From Bacteroidales bacterium (lineage in GTDB: Bacteria > Bacteroidota > Bacteroidia > Bacteroidales > UBA932), in assembly GCA_017551405.1 (NCBI GenBank), contig JAFZLP010000126.1, forward strand, positions 1-9,213: DNA of 9,213 nucleotides. The letters are read 5' to 3'. How positions within the stretch are numbered: the first letter of the stretch is position 1; the number at the start of each line of letters is the position of its first letter. Position numbers and translations under genes: made by a program. The notes under the pieces were generated by a model. That model saw only the letters and a program-made list of their open reading frames with translations. It ran no database searches and had not been told where the DNA came from. Shown piece by piece: positions 1 to 8,091 of the stretch.

Positions 1-1968
1 CACCGCCCACTCAAGGAAGGCGAGAAGTACCAGCCCCTGCTGGATCCCAAATCCAACCCATTGGAAGTCACGCCCTACAGCGTCACGGTCGGCCTCATCA
101 TGACCGTCCTCTTCAGCGCTGCGGCGGCCTATCTCGGCCTCAAGGTGGGCCAGGTGTTCGAAGCCGCCATCCCCATCGCCATCCTCGCGGTCGGCATCAG
201 CGGCGCCCTGGGCAAGAAGAACGCCCTCGGGCAGAACGTCATCATCCAGAGCATAGGCGCCTGCAGCGGCGTGGTGGTGGCCGGCGCCATCTTCACGCTC
301 CCCGCCATTTACATCCTCGGGGTGCCGGTGAACTTCATGCAGATGTTCCTGAGCAGCCTGCTCGGCGGCGTGCTGGGCATCCTGTTCCTCATCCCCTTCC
401 GCAAATACTTCGTCGCGGAGATGCACGGCCAGTATCCCTTCCCTGAGGCCACTGCCACCACGCAGGTGCTCGTCAGCGGCGAGGGCGGGGGCAAGAGCGC
501 CAGGATCCTGGCGATCAGCGGCCTCATCGGCGGCCTGTACGACTTCTGCATAGCCACCTTCGGCACCTGGGCGGAAACCATCAGCACCGCCTTTACGAGC
601 ATAGGCCATGCCGTCGCCGACAAGGCAAAAGTGGTGCTTAAGCTCAACACCGGCGCTGCGGTACTCGGCCTCGGATACATCATCGGCCTCAAATACTCGT
701 TCATCATCTGCCTCGGCAGCCTGCTGGTGTGGCTGGGCATCATCCCGCTCATCAACCTCCTCGCCGGAGGTCCGGTGATAGACCTGCTCGGACCCGGCGC
801 CACCCACGACCTGATTGCCGGCATGAGCGCCGACGAGATCTTCCGCACGTACGCGCGTAGTATAGGTATAGGCGGCATCGCCATGGCCGGCATAGTGAGC
901 ATCATCAAGAACGCCGGCGTCATCAAGTCGGCGGTAGGCCTTGCCGGCAAGGAATTCAGCAAGAAGGGAGGCGTCGTGAAGGAGCCCGAACGCACCGAGA
1001 AGGATCTGAAGATGCGCACCGTGGTGCTCGGAATCGCCGTGGCGCTGCTCACCGTCTTCGCTTTCTTCGCCTTTGGCGGAGTGGTGAACAATATCTGGCA
1101 GGCGCTCATCGGCATGCTGATAGTCGCCGTTATCGCCTTCCTTTTCACCACCGTGGCGGCCAACGCAATCGCCATAGTAGGCACCAACCCTGTCAGCGGC
1201 ATGACCATCATGACGCTGATAATCACCGCTTTGGTGCTTGTAGCCGTGGGCCTGAAGGGAGATACCGGCATGGTTGCGGCGCTGGTCATCGGCGGCGTGG
1301 TATGCACCGCCCTTTCAATGGCCGGCGGCTTCATCACCGACCTCAAAATCGGTTACTGGACAGGCACCACCCCTGCCAGGCAGGAAGCCTGGAAGTTCGT
1401 GGGCACCATCGTGGCGGCGGCCACTGTCTGCGGCGTGATGCTCATCCTCAACAAGACCTACGGCTTCACCGGCGAGAACGCCCTTGTGGCACCGCAGGCC
1501 AACGCCATGGCGGCTGTGATCCAGCCCATGATGAACGGCGGAAGCGCCCCGTGGCTCCTCTACGGCCTCGGCGCGGTAATCGCGCTGCTGCTCACGCTGA
1601 TCAAGGTGCCCGCCCTGCCGTTCTGCCTCGGCATGTTCATCCCCATCGACCTCAACCTGCCCCTCCTCGTCGGAGGCGCCATCGCCTGGTATGTGGGCAG
1701 CCGCAGCAAAGATAAGGAACTCAACACCGCACGCTCCGACAAGGGCACGCTCATCGCCAGCGGCTTCATCGCCGGCGGCGCGCTCATGGGAGTGGTTTCC
1801 GCAATCCTGAAGTTCGCGAAAGTGGACTGGTTCATGAAGGCATGGAACACAGTAGCACCCGGTGCGCTCGCATCAGGTGCCGAGAAGTTAGCGATAGTTC
1901 CCTATCTGCTGCTCGTAGCCTTTATGATCTGGGCTATTATGAAGAAAGACACTACGCGAAAAGCGTAA
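1..1968 (+). CDS. OPT-family oligopeptide transporter (5' end cut by window edge)
   Basis: This is a polytopic inner-membrane protein of the OPT superfamily, which imports short peptides (some members carry metal chelates) with ion coupling. The frame is open from base 1; the TTG at position 61 is an internal Leu codon, so the true start lies just upstream. The 655 visible residues come close to the full length of bacterial members, so only a few N-terminal residues should be missing. Counting from the first visible codon, family-like motifs include [14 protein letters not shown] near 45, [12 protein letters not shown] from 146 and GTNPVSGMT from 394. Many hydrophobic stretches of about 20 residues alternate with short Gly/Pro-rich loops, and the C-terminus is basic. 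The stop overlaps the 3' end of the convergent pepT by 17 bp, leaving no room for a separate terminator. Family assignment is firm; the substrate is inferred as peptide, helped by the tripeptidase next door. Confidence 0.9.
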   Translation, partial: HRPLKEGEKYQPLLDPKSNPLEVTPYSVTVGLIMTVLFSAAAAYLGLKVGQVFEAAIPIAILAVGISGALGKKNALGQNVIIQSIGACSGVVVAGAIFTLPAIYILGVPVNFMQMFLSSLLGGVLGILFLIPFRKYFVAEMHGQYPFPEATATTQVLVSGEGGGKSARILAISGLIGGLYDFCIATFGTWAETISTAFTSIGHAVADKAKVVLKLNTGAAVLGLGYIIGLKYSFIICLGSLLVWLGIIPLINLLAGGPVIDLLGPGATHDLIAGMSADEIFRTYARSIGIGGIAMAGIVSIIKNAGVIKSAVGLAGKEFSKKGGVVKEPERTEKDLKMRTVVLGIAVALLTVFAFFAFGGVVNNIWQALIGMLIVAVIAFLFTTVAANAIAIVGTNPVSGMTIMTLIITALVLVAVGLKGDTGMVAALVIGGVVCTALSMAGGFITDLKIGYWTGTTPARQEAWKFVGTIVAAATVCGVMLILNKTYGFTGENALVAPQANAMAAVIQPMMNGGSAPWLLYGLGAVIALLLTLIKVPALPFCLGMFIPIDLNLPLLVGGAIAWYVGSRSKDKELNTARSDKGTLIASGFIAGGALMGVVSAILKFAKVDWFMKAWNTVAPGALASGAEKLAIVPYLLLVAFMIWAIMKKDTTRKA

Positions 1969-3172
1969 TGATGTTCAGGACAACCTGACTTGCCTTTTCG
2001 ATGCTCTCGAGGGGCACCCACTCGAACTTGCCGTGGAAGTTCAGTCCGCCGGCGAAGATGTTCGGGCACGGGAGCCCGCGGAAGCTCAGGTTGGCGCCGT
2101 CGGTGCCGCCGCGGATAGGCTGGATCTTTGCCTTGATACCCGCCATCTCCATGGCCTTCACTGCCTTTTCGATGATATGGTAGTGGGGCTCGACCTGCTC
2201 ACGCATGTTGTAGTACTGGTCCTTGAGCACCAGCGTCACCGTGCCTTCGCCGTATTTTGAATTCACGAAATCGGCAACCTTCTGCATCATTTCCTTGCGG
2301 GCCTCGAACTTGGCGCGGTCGTGGTCGCGGATGATGTAGGTGAAGTCAGCCTCCTCTACGCTACCCTTGAAGGAAATGAGATGGAAGAAGCCCTCGTAGC
2401 CCTCGGTGTATTCCGGACGGGCCATTACCGGCAGCATGGCGCCGAATTCCTGGCCGATCAGGATGGCGTTCTTCATCTTTCCCTTGGCATATCCGGGATG
2501 CACGTTGCAGCCCTGGACGTGGATTTTCGCGGAAGCGGCGTTGAAGTTCTCGAACTCCAGCTCGCCCACTTCACCGCCGTCCATGGTGTAGCCGTAGTCG
2601 GCCCCGAAACGGGCCACGTCGAACTTCACCACACCGCGGCCGATTTCCTCATCGGGGGTGAAGCCGATGCGGACGGGGCCATGCTTGAATTCGGGATGCT
2701 CCATGATGTACTGCACCGCGTTCATGATTTCCGCGACGCCCGCCTTGTCGTCGGCGCCGAGGAGCGTGGTGCCGTCGGTGGTGATGATGGTTTCGCCTTT
2801 ATGGGCAAGCAGTTCCGGGAAAGCCACGGGGTCGAGCTTGAGCCCGGGCACGCCCTTGAGCTCAATTGCCGAGCCGTCGTAGTTCTTGATTATCTGAGGC
2901 TTGACATTCTCTCCGGAGGCATCGGGAGCGGTGTCCACGTGGGCTATGAAGCCTATGGCCGGATGCTCGCCGGGCACATTGGCCGGGATGCGGCCCATCA
3001 CGTAACCGTATTCGTCGAGGGTGGCCTCGACGCCCATGTCGTTAAGCTCCTTGCAGAGGAGTTTCAGGAGGTTCAGCTGTTTGCTCGTCGAGGGCTGAGT
3101 CTGCGAGTCCTCGTTGCTCTGGGTGTCCACCTTCACGTAGCGGAGGAACCTGTCGAGTATCTTTTCCATCAT
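1952..3172 (-). CDS. pepT: Peptidase T (tripeptide aminopeptidase, M20 metallopeptidase)
   Basis: This cytosolic dizinc aminopeptidase removes the N-terminal residue from tripeptides, finishing the breakdown of imported peptides. It has 406 residues; E. coli PepT has 408, and the two align along their length. The metal and catalytic residues are all visible: His78 and Asp80 in [10 protein letters not shown], Asp141 in LLGADDKAG, the Glu175-Glu176 pair in [10 protein letters not shown], Asp198 in [18 protein letters not shown], and His380 in [23 protein letters not shown] and the dimerisation-domain stretch EGYEGFFHL are also typical. The start is one of two adjacent ATGs (3172 or 3169); [19 protein letters not shown] matches the family N-terminus, so a later start is unlikely. 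Even so, the upstream LptA-like frame runs 131 nt into this gene. It is the last gene of the minus-strand block and converges on the OPT transporter, an arrangement suggesting a shared peptide-use role. Confidence 0.95.
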   Translation of the reverse strand: MMEKILDRFLRYVKVDTQSNEDSQTQPSTSKQLNLLKLLCKELNDMGVEATLDEYGYVMGRIPANVPGEHPAIGFIAHVDTAPDASGENVKPQIIKNYDGSAIELKGVPGLKLDPVAFPELLAHKGETIITTDGTTLLGADDKAGVAEIMNAVQYIMEHPEFKHGPVRIGFTPDEEIGRGVVKFDVARFGADYGYTMDGGEVGELEFENFNAASAKIHVQGCNVHPGYAKGKMKNAILIGQEFGAMLPVMARPEYTEGYEGFFHLISFKGSVEEADFTYIIRDHDRAKFEARKEMMQKVADFVNSKYGEGTVTLVLKDQYYNMREQVEPHYHIIEKAVKAMEMAGIKAKIQPIRGGTDGANLSFRGLPCPNIFAGGLNFHGKFEWVPLESIEKASQVVLNIITLFA

Positions 3173-5861
3173 CTATAGTTTTTAGTGTCGTATCTTCGGG
3201 TGTTTCGGCGGCGGATTCACCGGTGCCTTCAGGGGGAGTCTCAACTGCTGCAGCAGCGGCGGCCTTTTCAGCGGCCTTTGCCGCCTTTGCGGCGGCGCGG
3301 GCATCCTCGCGGGCCTTGCGCCTGCGGTACATCTCCACATAGCGTTCGAGCTTCTTTTTGTCTCTCTCGTTCTGAGCCTCGATCCGCTTCAGCTTCCTTT
3401 CAATCTTCGCCTTTCTGCGGGCTTCCTTTTTAGCCAGTTTGACTGCTGCCTTTGCGGCGTCGAGAGAGTCGAGCCTGGCCCACTTGGCCTCGCGTTCGGC
3501 ATCCCTCTCCGCCTTCTTGCGCTCCCATTCAGCTTTCCTAATGGCCCGCTTGTCCAAGACTGGTTCTTCCACCACGACGCTGTCAGCGCCTGCAGCGAGT
3601 GAATCCGCAGCCACATAAAGGCTGTCAAATGCGGCCGCGAGGGAATCGAGCGGAACGGAGAGGCTGTCTGCGAATGAGGCGAGCGAGTCGGCCGGCACAG
3701 CAAGGGAATCAAGCGGAACGGTAAGGCTGTCAACGGCCGCTGCGAGCGAATCTGCCGGTACCACGAGGGAATCGACCGCTGCGGAAAGGCTCTCGGCCGC
3801 AGCCGCTTCTTCCATCGCCTTCATGGCCTCCTGCTGCCTCCTGCGCTCTTCCCGGCGTCTTCTGGCATCCTCCAGAGAACGGTAGACGTCATTCATGTAG
3901 CCGGGGAAGAAGATGTTGGTCTGCCGGAACTGCGCGCGCGGCCGACTTTCGTACGCCGCCCTTTCAGAGGGCCTCACGGTGAGGTCGGTGATGTCTCCCT
4001 TGCCCTTGGGCTGGATATCTATCTGCCAGTTGAAGCCCTTGAGCGACCTGTCCGCCTTTTTCATCTGCGGGATGGGGTACGCGTCGTTCTTGGGGTTGTC
4101 GAAATAGTACACCTGGTCGAGGTCGCCGTCTTTGAACAGCGCCGACATCATCTTGGTCTCCACCTTGTTGACGGTGGCGATGGCCTCCTTTTCCCTAAGG
4201 AAGAAGAGGGCGGACGCGCCTCCGAGGGCGTCGAAGCGCTTGAGGGTGCCAGTGGTATCGAAGTATGCCATCACTTCGGTGCCTTTTATCTGGTCGAACA
4301 GCAGCGAATCCTCCTTCGTTATGATGAAGGCGTTGTTGAGCAGGCTTACCCTGTCCACGCTGCGCCCCACCACGAGGGCGAAAAGGCTGTCGGCAGAGTA
4401 CTGACGCCTGCCGTCGCTCCACGCGACCGGGTCGCGATAGAAGCGGGCGATGGAGTCGAGGTCGTTGTAACGCAGTGAGTCACAGACCATCTGAAGGTCG
4501 TAGCGGTATACTTTCACGTGGCCCTTCGCCTCCATGAACCCGATTTTGGTTGAATCGGCCGGCTCCTTGACGCCAGCGGAAGCCGCCAGGCTGTCAGCCG
4601 GAACACCCAGACTGTCTTCAGCCTCGGGTGGAGGAGGTGGTGGTGGCGGGGGCGGAGGGGGAGGCGCCGGCTCGCCAGAAGAAGCGCTTCCGGTTTTCTG
4701 GTCATTGCCTTCCATCTTTTTCTTAGCTTCCTCCGCAGCCTTCCTGGCTGCTTCCAGGGCCTTCAGGCGGTATTCCTGAACCGGATCGGTATAAATGTCG
4801 TCCTTGCGGGTTTTGGCATCATTTATCTCACTGGCTGGGATGTTGCACTTCGGGATCGTACGATATGTGATGGTGTCCGCGCCGAAATAAAGCGTATCGA
4901 TGCGTTCCCTGGAGCCCACCTTGTTCCCTTCTTCGTCCCTTATGGGCACATCCTCCTTGGTTCGGAGAGCCACCGCCGCCTCCCGGCTCAACTTGATGCG
5001 GGAGAGAGAGTCGATGTAATGGATCCTGCCGCCGACAGCCGCCACTTCGCGGGTGGTATCCTGCAGCTGCGCATGCCCAAGCATGAGCACGTCTTCGGTG
5101 AGGCGGTAGTAGAAGAGCGAGTCGCACCAGGCTTCCTGGGCGTCGGTGGTGCCGTGCACGTCCCCTTCAAAGAAGAAGACCTCCCTGGGCCTGTCATACC
5201 AGCCGCCGCCGGCGGAGAGCATGTTGCCTTCTTTCCAGAAGTCTATGTATGCCAGGAAGATAGCCCTGTTCGGGCGGGATTCGTAGTCGAGCATGCTGGT
5301 CTTGATGAAGACCGAGTCGGTGAACATGTTCACGTCGTGCCTGAAGGAGAACACTTTCCTGCGGGCGTCGTACTTGCCCTCGCGGCTCTCGATTATCTGC
5401 CCCTCGCCGTCACGCATGGAGGCGCCGTTCTGGAAGAAGGCTATGCTGTCGAGGGTGTTGTAGTCGAGGGTATAGGTGCGGAGGGTGTTGTGGTCGCTGT
5501 CTTCCAGCTGGACCACCCCGCCGCGGCACACTATCAGGTTGTCGTTCACGAAATAGTCCATCTTTTGGCTGGTGAGGATGGTCTCGTCCTGGACGACCTT
5601 CACGTTGCCGGTGGCATTGAGCACCCGCTCCTCGACGTTGTAGATGGCGGTGTCGCAGATGAAATATGTGCCGTTGTGCAGGAAGGTGGCGTCGAGACTG
5701 CGCCGGTACGCCTTGCCGTTCTCGTTCAGGAGCTGCACGTTGGCAGCCTTTATAAGGCGTACAAGGCTGTCTTTCTGCTCTTTTTTACGGGCAGAAAGAC
5801 TTGGGCCTGCACACAGAAGGGCAAGGACCAGAAGAACTATTTCCTTACCTTTTGCGCCCAT
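3042..5861 (-). CDS. LptA/OstA-like periplasmic protein with long repeat and basic-helix extension
   Basis: Related to the OstA_2 proteins of Bacteroidota, relatives of LptA, which bridges lipopolysaccharide transport across the periplasm. It has 939 residues, well above what I recall for the family (roughly 500-650). Seen in order: a signal peptide to about residue 24 ([11 protein letters not shown]); beta-rich LptA-like repeats from about 35 to 350, with recurring patterns such as NATGNVKVV and [20 protein letters not shown]; a charged helix and 13 prolines (400-412); a second OstA-like part from about 440 to 650 ([20 protein letters not shown]); an Arg/Glu-rich helix (about 660-693); ten DSL heptads (694-763); a Lys/Arg/Ala-rich helix (771-872); and an acidic tail. 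The start overlaps the SurA-like gene by 25 bp, and the ATG gives a plausible signal peptide. The last 43 residues lie over pepT in another frame. The LptA-like role is inferred from pattern and context; the extension's function is unknown. Confidence 0.82.
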   Translation of the reverse strand: MGAKGKEIVLLVLALLCAGPSLSARKKEQKDSLVRLIKAANVQLLNENGKAYRRSLDATFLHNGTYFICDTAIYNVEERVLNATGNVKVVQDETILTSQKMDYFVNDNLIVCRGGVVQLEDSDHNTLRTYTLDYNTLDSIAFFQNGASMRDGEGQIIESREGKYDARRKVFSFRHDVNMFTDSVFIKTSMLDYESRPNRAIFLAYIDFWKEGNMLSAGGGWYDRPREVFFFEGDVHGTTDAQEAWCDSLFYYRLTEDVLMLGHAQLQDTTREVAAVGGRIHYIDSLSRIKLSREAAVALRTKEDVPIRDEEGNKVGSRERIDTLYFGADTITYRTIPKCNIPASEINDAKTRKDDIYTDPVQEYRLKALEAARKAAEEAKKKMEGNDQKTGSASSGEPAPPPPPPPPPPPPPEAEDSLGVPADSLAASAGVKEPADSTKIGFMEAKGHVKVYRYDLQMVCDSLRYNDLDSIARFYRDPVAWSDGRRQYSADSLFALVVGRSVDRVSLLNNAFIITKEDSLLFDQIKGTEVMAYFDTTGTLKRFDALGGASALFFLREKEAIATVNKVETKMMSALFKDGDLDQVYYFDNPKNDAYPIPQMKKADRSLKGFNWQIDIQPKGKGDITDLTVRPSERAAYESRPRAQFRQTNIFFPGYMNDVYRSLEDARRRREERRRQQEAMKAMEEAAAAESLSAAVDSLVVPADSLAAAVDSLTVPLDSLAVPADSLASFADSLSVPLDSLAAAFDSLYVAADSLAAGADSVVVEEPVLDKRAIRKAEWERKKAERDAEREAKWARLDSLDAAKAAVKLAKKEARRKAKIERKLKRIEAQNERDKKKLERYVEMYRRRKAREDARAAAKAAKAAEKAAAAAAVETPPEGTGESAAETPEDTTLKTIDDGKDTRQVPPLREGGHPEQRGLADSALDEQTAEPPETPLQGA
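3573..3782 (-). repeat. Ten tandem 21-bp units encoding xxxDSLx heptads
   Basis: Within the LptA-like gene, ten consecutive seven-residue units share Asp-Ser-Leu (the last has Asp-Ser-Val). Examples are [21 protein letters not shown] and AAFDSLY. The DNA also shows a higher-order period: 3641-3668 and 3704-3731, 63 bp (three heptads) apart, agree at 25 of 28 bases. This suggests growth by tandem duplication. Because the unit is a multiple of three, copy-number change would lengthen or shorten the protein without breaking the frame. Two isolated DSL units ([12 protein letters not shown]) also follow the proline tract at residues 415-426. Confidence 0.9.
4626..4664 (-). repeat. 13-codon polyproline tract (CCN repeats)
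   Basis: Thirteen uninterrupted Pro codons (residues 400-412 of the LptA-like protein) use all four CCN forms and appear as a G-rich GGN run on the plus strand. The tract sits in a low-complexity insert (about 360-440) between the two OstA-like halves, after a charged helix ([18 protein letters not shown]). A run this long is expected to stall ribosomes without elongation factor P. Structurally it should form a stiff polyproline-II rod or spacer. Confidence 0.9.
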
Positions 5862-7198
5862 CCTTTGCGGGAGAAGTCACAGTCGCCGAAAAGCGGATCG
5901 ATGATGATGTATGTTTCGCCTATTTTCTTTTCCACGAACGAGTTGATGGCCTCCATCTGTTTGGAGTTGCGCACAATTCCGAGCAGTTCGGTGTAGTCAT
6001 TCTCGAACGTGGCGGTATGCGAAGGCACAATCTTGTCGAGCCGGATTATCTTGTAAACCAGATTGCCGTCGCGGCCCTCGTTGTCGCGGGAAACGATGGG
6101 CACCGACACCTGCCCGGGCTCGAGGTTCTTCACTGCCTGATAGTCCTCTGGCTTGATCTGGTCGATCTCGAAATAGGAGCTGCCGGTGCCGGGATCGGCC
6201 ATCTGCCCGCCGTTGGTGCGGGTGGCAGGGTCTTCCGAATAGAAGCGCGCCGCCAGGTCGAAGGAGATCTTGTTGCTGTCAATCTGGGTCTTGAGGCTGT
6301 CCAGCTTCCGGAAGGCTTTCTCCTGATCTACCGAAGTGTACTGGGGCTTGAGCAGGATGTGCCTGGCGTTGAAACTGTCCCCCTTCTTTTCTATGACCTG
6401 GATGATGTGGAAGCCGTCGGGGGTCTCCACTATCTGCGACACGGCACCCGGCTTGAGGGCCATTGCGGCGTCGGAGAACGCCGGCCAGAAGATGCTCCTC
6501 GAGGCCATCCCAAGCTCGCCGCCCTTGCGTGCGCTGCCGGGGTCTTCCGAATAAAGGCGCGCCAGCGTGGTGAACTTCTCACCGTTGATGATGCGCTCGC
6601 GGATGTCTAGCAGACGCTCCTTGACGGCCATGTTGGCGGCATCCCTGTCGGGATAGATGCAAATCTGGCTCATCTGGTATTTGATGGGGATTACGGGCAG
6701 GTTGTCCACCGCGGCGGTGTCGAGGAAACGTTTGACGTCGTAGGGTGTGAGTTCCGGGATGTTCTTGGCGATTTCCTGCTGCTCCTGCTGAATGAGTGAG
6801 TTCTCTTCCAGCTGCTTCTGCCATTCCTGGCGGAGCTTGTAGACCGGCTTTCCGAAGTAGGCTTCGGCCTGTTCGTCGCCTCCCAGAGCGTAGCGCATCT
6901 CGTCTACCCTCTGGTTGAGCTCGGCGTTCACCATTTCATTGTTGACAGTGAGCGAGTCCAGCCTGGCCTGCATGAGGAACAGCTTGGACTGCATCATGTT
7001 CTCGAGCAGGGAGCAGCGGGTATTCTGGTCGGACGACATGCCCTGGGCACGCATCATCTGCACCTCGCGTTCCAGCTCCGAGATGGTTATGAGTTCATTG
7101 CCGACGACCGCTATGGTCTTGTCTACTACGCTACCGTATCTCTGGCCCCACAATGCCGTGCTCACAAGCAGGGCTGCCAGTGTGAGAATCTTTTTCAT
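5837..7198 (-). CDS. SurA-like periplasmic peptidyl-prolyl isomerase with two parvulin domains
   Basis: A periplasmic chaperone and prolyl isomerase of the SurA type, which helps outer-membrane proteins fold. It has 453 residues, close to E. coli SurA. Visible in order: a signal peptide ending near residue 18 (ALLVSTALWG, leaving Gln); a helical SurA-N domain (about 22-160) opening with VVDKTIAVVGNELITISELE; a first parvulin (rotamase) domain from about 170 to 268 with YSEDPGSARKGGELGMA and a closing GFHIIQV; a second from about 275 to 385 opening FNARHILLKP with YSEDPATRTNGGQM; and a C-terminal helix. The ATG overlaps the TGA of the upstream lipoprotein gene in an ATGA, and the 3' end overlaps the LptA-like start by 25 bp, so translational coupling is likely. 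I did not check whether both parvulin domains keep every catalytic residue. The symbol is withheld because Bacteroidota often carry several such paralogues. Confidence 0.92.
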   Translation of the reverse strand: MKKILTLAALLVSTALWGQRYGSVVDKTIAVVGNELITISELEREVQMMRAQGMSSDQNTRCSLLENMMQSKLFLMQARLDSLTVNNEMVNAELNQRVDEMRYALGGDEQAEAYFGKPVYKLRQEWQKQLEENSLIQQEQQEIAKNIPELTPYDVKRFLDTAAVDNLPVIPIKYQMSQICIYPDRDAANMAVKERLLDIRERIINGEKFTTLARLYSEDPGSARKGGELGMASRSIFWPAFSDAAMALKPGAVSQIVETPDGFHIIQVIEKKGDSFNARHILLKPQYTSVDQEKAFRKLDSLKTQIDSNKISFDLAARFYSEDPATRTNGGQMADPGTGSSYFEIDQIKPEDYQAVKNLEPGQVSVPIVSRDNEGRDGNLVYKIIRLDKIVPSHTATFENDYTELLGIVRNSKQMEAINSFVEKKIGETYIIIDPLFGDCDFSRKGWAQKVRK

Positions 7199-8052
7199 TC
7201 GCCGTAGATTACTAAATCCTTTTTTTTCAGTGCTTCAGTAAGCAAGTCTTGTTCCAAACCGGTGAGGAGGTCACGCCTGCGGGCGCTGAGGATATTGTCC
7301 TTGATGAGAGGCTTGCAGTACTCCAACGGTGCGATTCCGCTGCGGATAATCTGGAAGACGTATGCCGCACGAAGGTCTCCCCTGTCTTCGGACTCGAGGA
7401 GAATGTAGTTGCTCTTCAGGTGGGAGAGCATGGTTTCATAGTCGGTGCCGAACTCGCGCGCGAGTGCTCCGGCGTCGGTCCATACATCGGAGTGGTCGAT
7501 GTAGCGGATGGATGCTATGTACACCAGCGAATCGAGGTCTTCAAGCTCGTTTCCACCCTCTGCAGGGAGCTTTCCCAGGATTTCCTCCCGGTTCTGGGAG
7601 TCCTTCATGATGTCCACGAAACGGACTTTCAGGATGGGGCGGCTCAGGGTGAAACTCTCCTTATGGGCCTCGTAATACTCGTTCACGTGGGCGTCGGTGA
7701 TGACAGTGTCGAGCCTGTCGCGGATGTACCTCTGCTCGTAACGGTAGCGGAGCAGCGACCTTCGGTAGTCTTCCAGCTCCTTCGAAACGTCTTTGTCTTC
7801 CTTGGAGAGCTGCGCCTCGGCCGTGTGCTTGAACAGGATGTCGCTCGCCCAGGAGTTGATGTACTGGAGGGCGAGACGGGTGGAGTCTTCGGGCGTGAGC
7901 CCGTCCGGGATATATTGTGACAGCACCGACAGGTAGAGCTTTTCGCCGCAGGCCTTCGCCACCACCTGGTCGTCGTGGACGAGGTCGTTGACGAGATTGC
8001 ACCCTGCAAGCGCAGCCAGCGCCGCAATGAGGAGGACCTTACATTTCTTCAT
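7195..8052 (-). CDS. SurA-N-like periplasmic lipoprotein (PPIase-family paralogue, no clear parvulin domain)
   Basis: A 285-residue lipoprotein. The ATG at 8052 is chosen over a TTG at 8061 because it begins a clean signal: MKKCK, then VLLIAALAALAGC, with lipobox LAGC and Cys18 as the lipidation site. Beyond that the protein is mostly charged helix (about 50-130), including LEDYRRSLLRYRYEQRYI and then ITDAHVNEYYEAHKESF. This spacing resembles the SurA/PpiC N-terminal chaperone domain and its junction with the isomerase domain. I see no convincing parvulin core (no Gly-Gly-Glu/Gln-Leu/Met-Gly motif), so it may be a chaperone without isomerase activity. It is the first gene of the four-gene block, with a TATATTTG box directly upstream and ATGA coupling to the SurA-like gene. 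The codons next to the 3' end include an A8G run. Its role in outer-membrane protein handling is inferred from context and weak resemblance. Confidence 0.8.
   Translation of the reverse strand: MKKCKVLLIAALAALAGCNLVNDLVHDDQVVAKACGEKLYLSVLSQYIPDGLTPEDSTRLALQYINSWASDILFKHTAEAQLSKEDKDVSKELEDYRRSLLRYRYEQRYIRDRLDTVITDAHVNEYYEAHKESFTLSRPILKVRFVDIMKDSQNREEILGKLPAEGGNELEDLDSLVYIASIRYIDHSDVWTDAGALAREFGTDYETMLSHLKSNYILLESEDRGDLRAAYVFQIIRSGIAPLEYCKPLIKDNILSARRRDLLTGLEQDLLTEALKKKDLVIYGE
7219..7227 (-). other. Possible -1 slippery tract (A8G) before the SurA-like gene
   Basis: On the minus strand, eight A's and a G are read as AAA AAA AAG near the end of the lipoprotein gene. This contains the A AAA AAG heptamer known from dnaX-type -1 frameshifting. 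The -1 frame has no stop before the SurA-like ATG at 7198 and joins it in frame. No stimulatory hairpin or upstream Shine-Dalgarno sequence was recognised, so function is speculative. Confidence 0.3.
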
Positions 8053-8058
8053 ATTCTG

Positions 8059-8066
8059 CAAATATA
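8059..8066 (-). promoter_or_regulatory. Bacteroidota -7 box (TATATTTG) for the four-gene minus-strand block
   Basis: The box matches the Bacteroidota -7 consensus TAnnTTTG. If its last G is at -7, transcription would begin at 8052, the A of the lipoprotein ATG, giving a leaderless mRNA. No convincing -33 TTTG was found at the usual distance, which lowers confidence. Confidence 0.55.
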
Positions 8067-8077
8067 CGAATTTTACC

Positions 8078-8085
8078 TATATTTG
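8078..8085 (+). promoter_or_regulatory. Bacteroidota -7 box (TATATTTG) for the NlpC/P60 gene
   Basis: An identical TAnnTTTG match on the opposite strand from the box at 8059-8066. Six bases separate it from the ATG at 8092, so the predicted first transcribed base is the A of the start codon. No clear -33 element is visible. The GGGAG just before the ATG is too close to act as a normal ribosome binding site. Confidence 0.55.
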
Positions 8086-8091
8086 TGGGAG

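Noticed and set aside
309..1346. Long minus-strand open frame opposite the OPT transporter (345 codons)
   Set aside because: It is antisense to a well-supported transporter, has no family resemblance, and is a Met/Thr/Pro-rich shadow expected from GC-rich codon bias.
2321..3178. Plus-strand open frame opposite pepT (285 codons)
   Set aside because: It mirrors conserved peptidase codons, starts with no promoter or signal, and its composition (Val, Gly, His, Leu) is that of an antisense shadow.
3573..3782. Repeat array considered as CRISPR or a non-coding satellite
   Set aside because: Units are 21 bp without spacers, in frame, and conserve the encoded Asp-Ser-Leu rather than the DNA, so it is a protein repeat.
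5019..5996. Plus-strand open frame opposite the LptA-like gene start (325 codons)
   Set aside because: Antisense shadow across the junction of two well-supported minus-strand genes; no recognisable domain.
8053..8061. TTG start at 8061 for the lipoprotein
   Set aside because: The ATG at 8052 gives a compact lipoprotein signal and fits the predicted transcription start; the TTG overlaps the -7 box.
7975..8091. N-terminal extension of the NlpC/P60 gene by 39 codons
   Set aside because: The extension lies over the divergent lipoprotein start, contains no signal peptide, and would bury the clear signal that begins at 8092.
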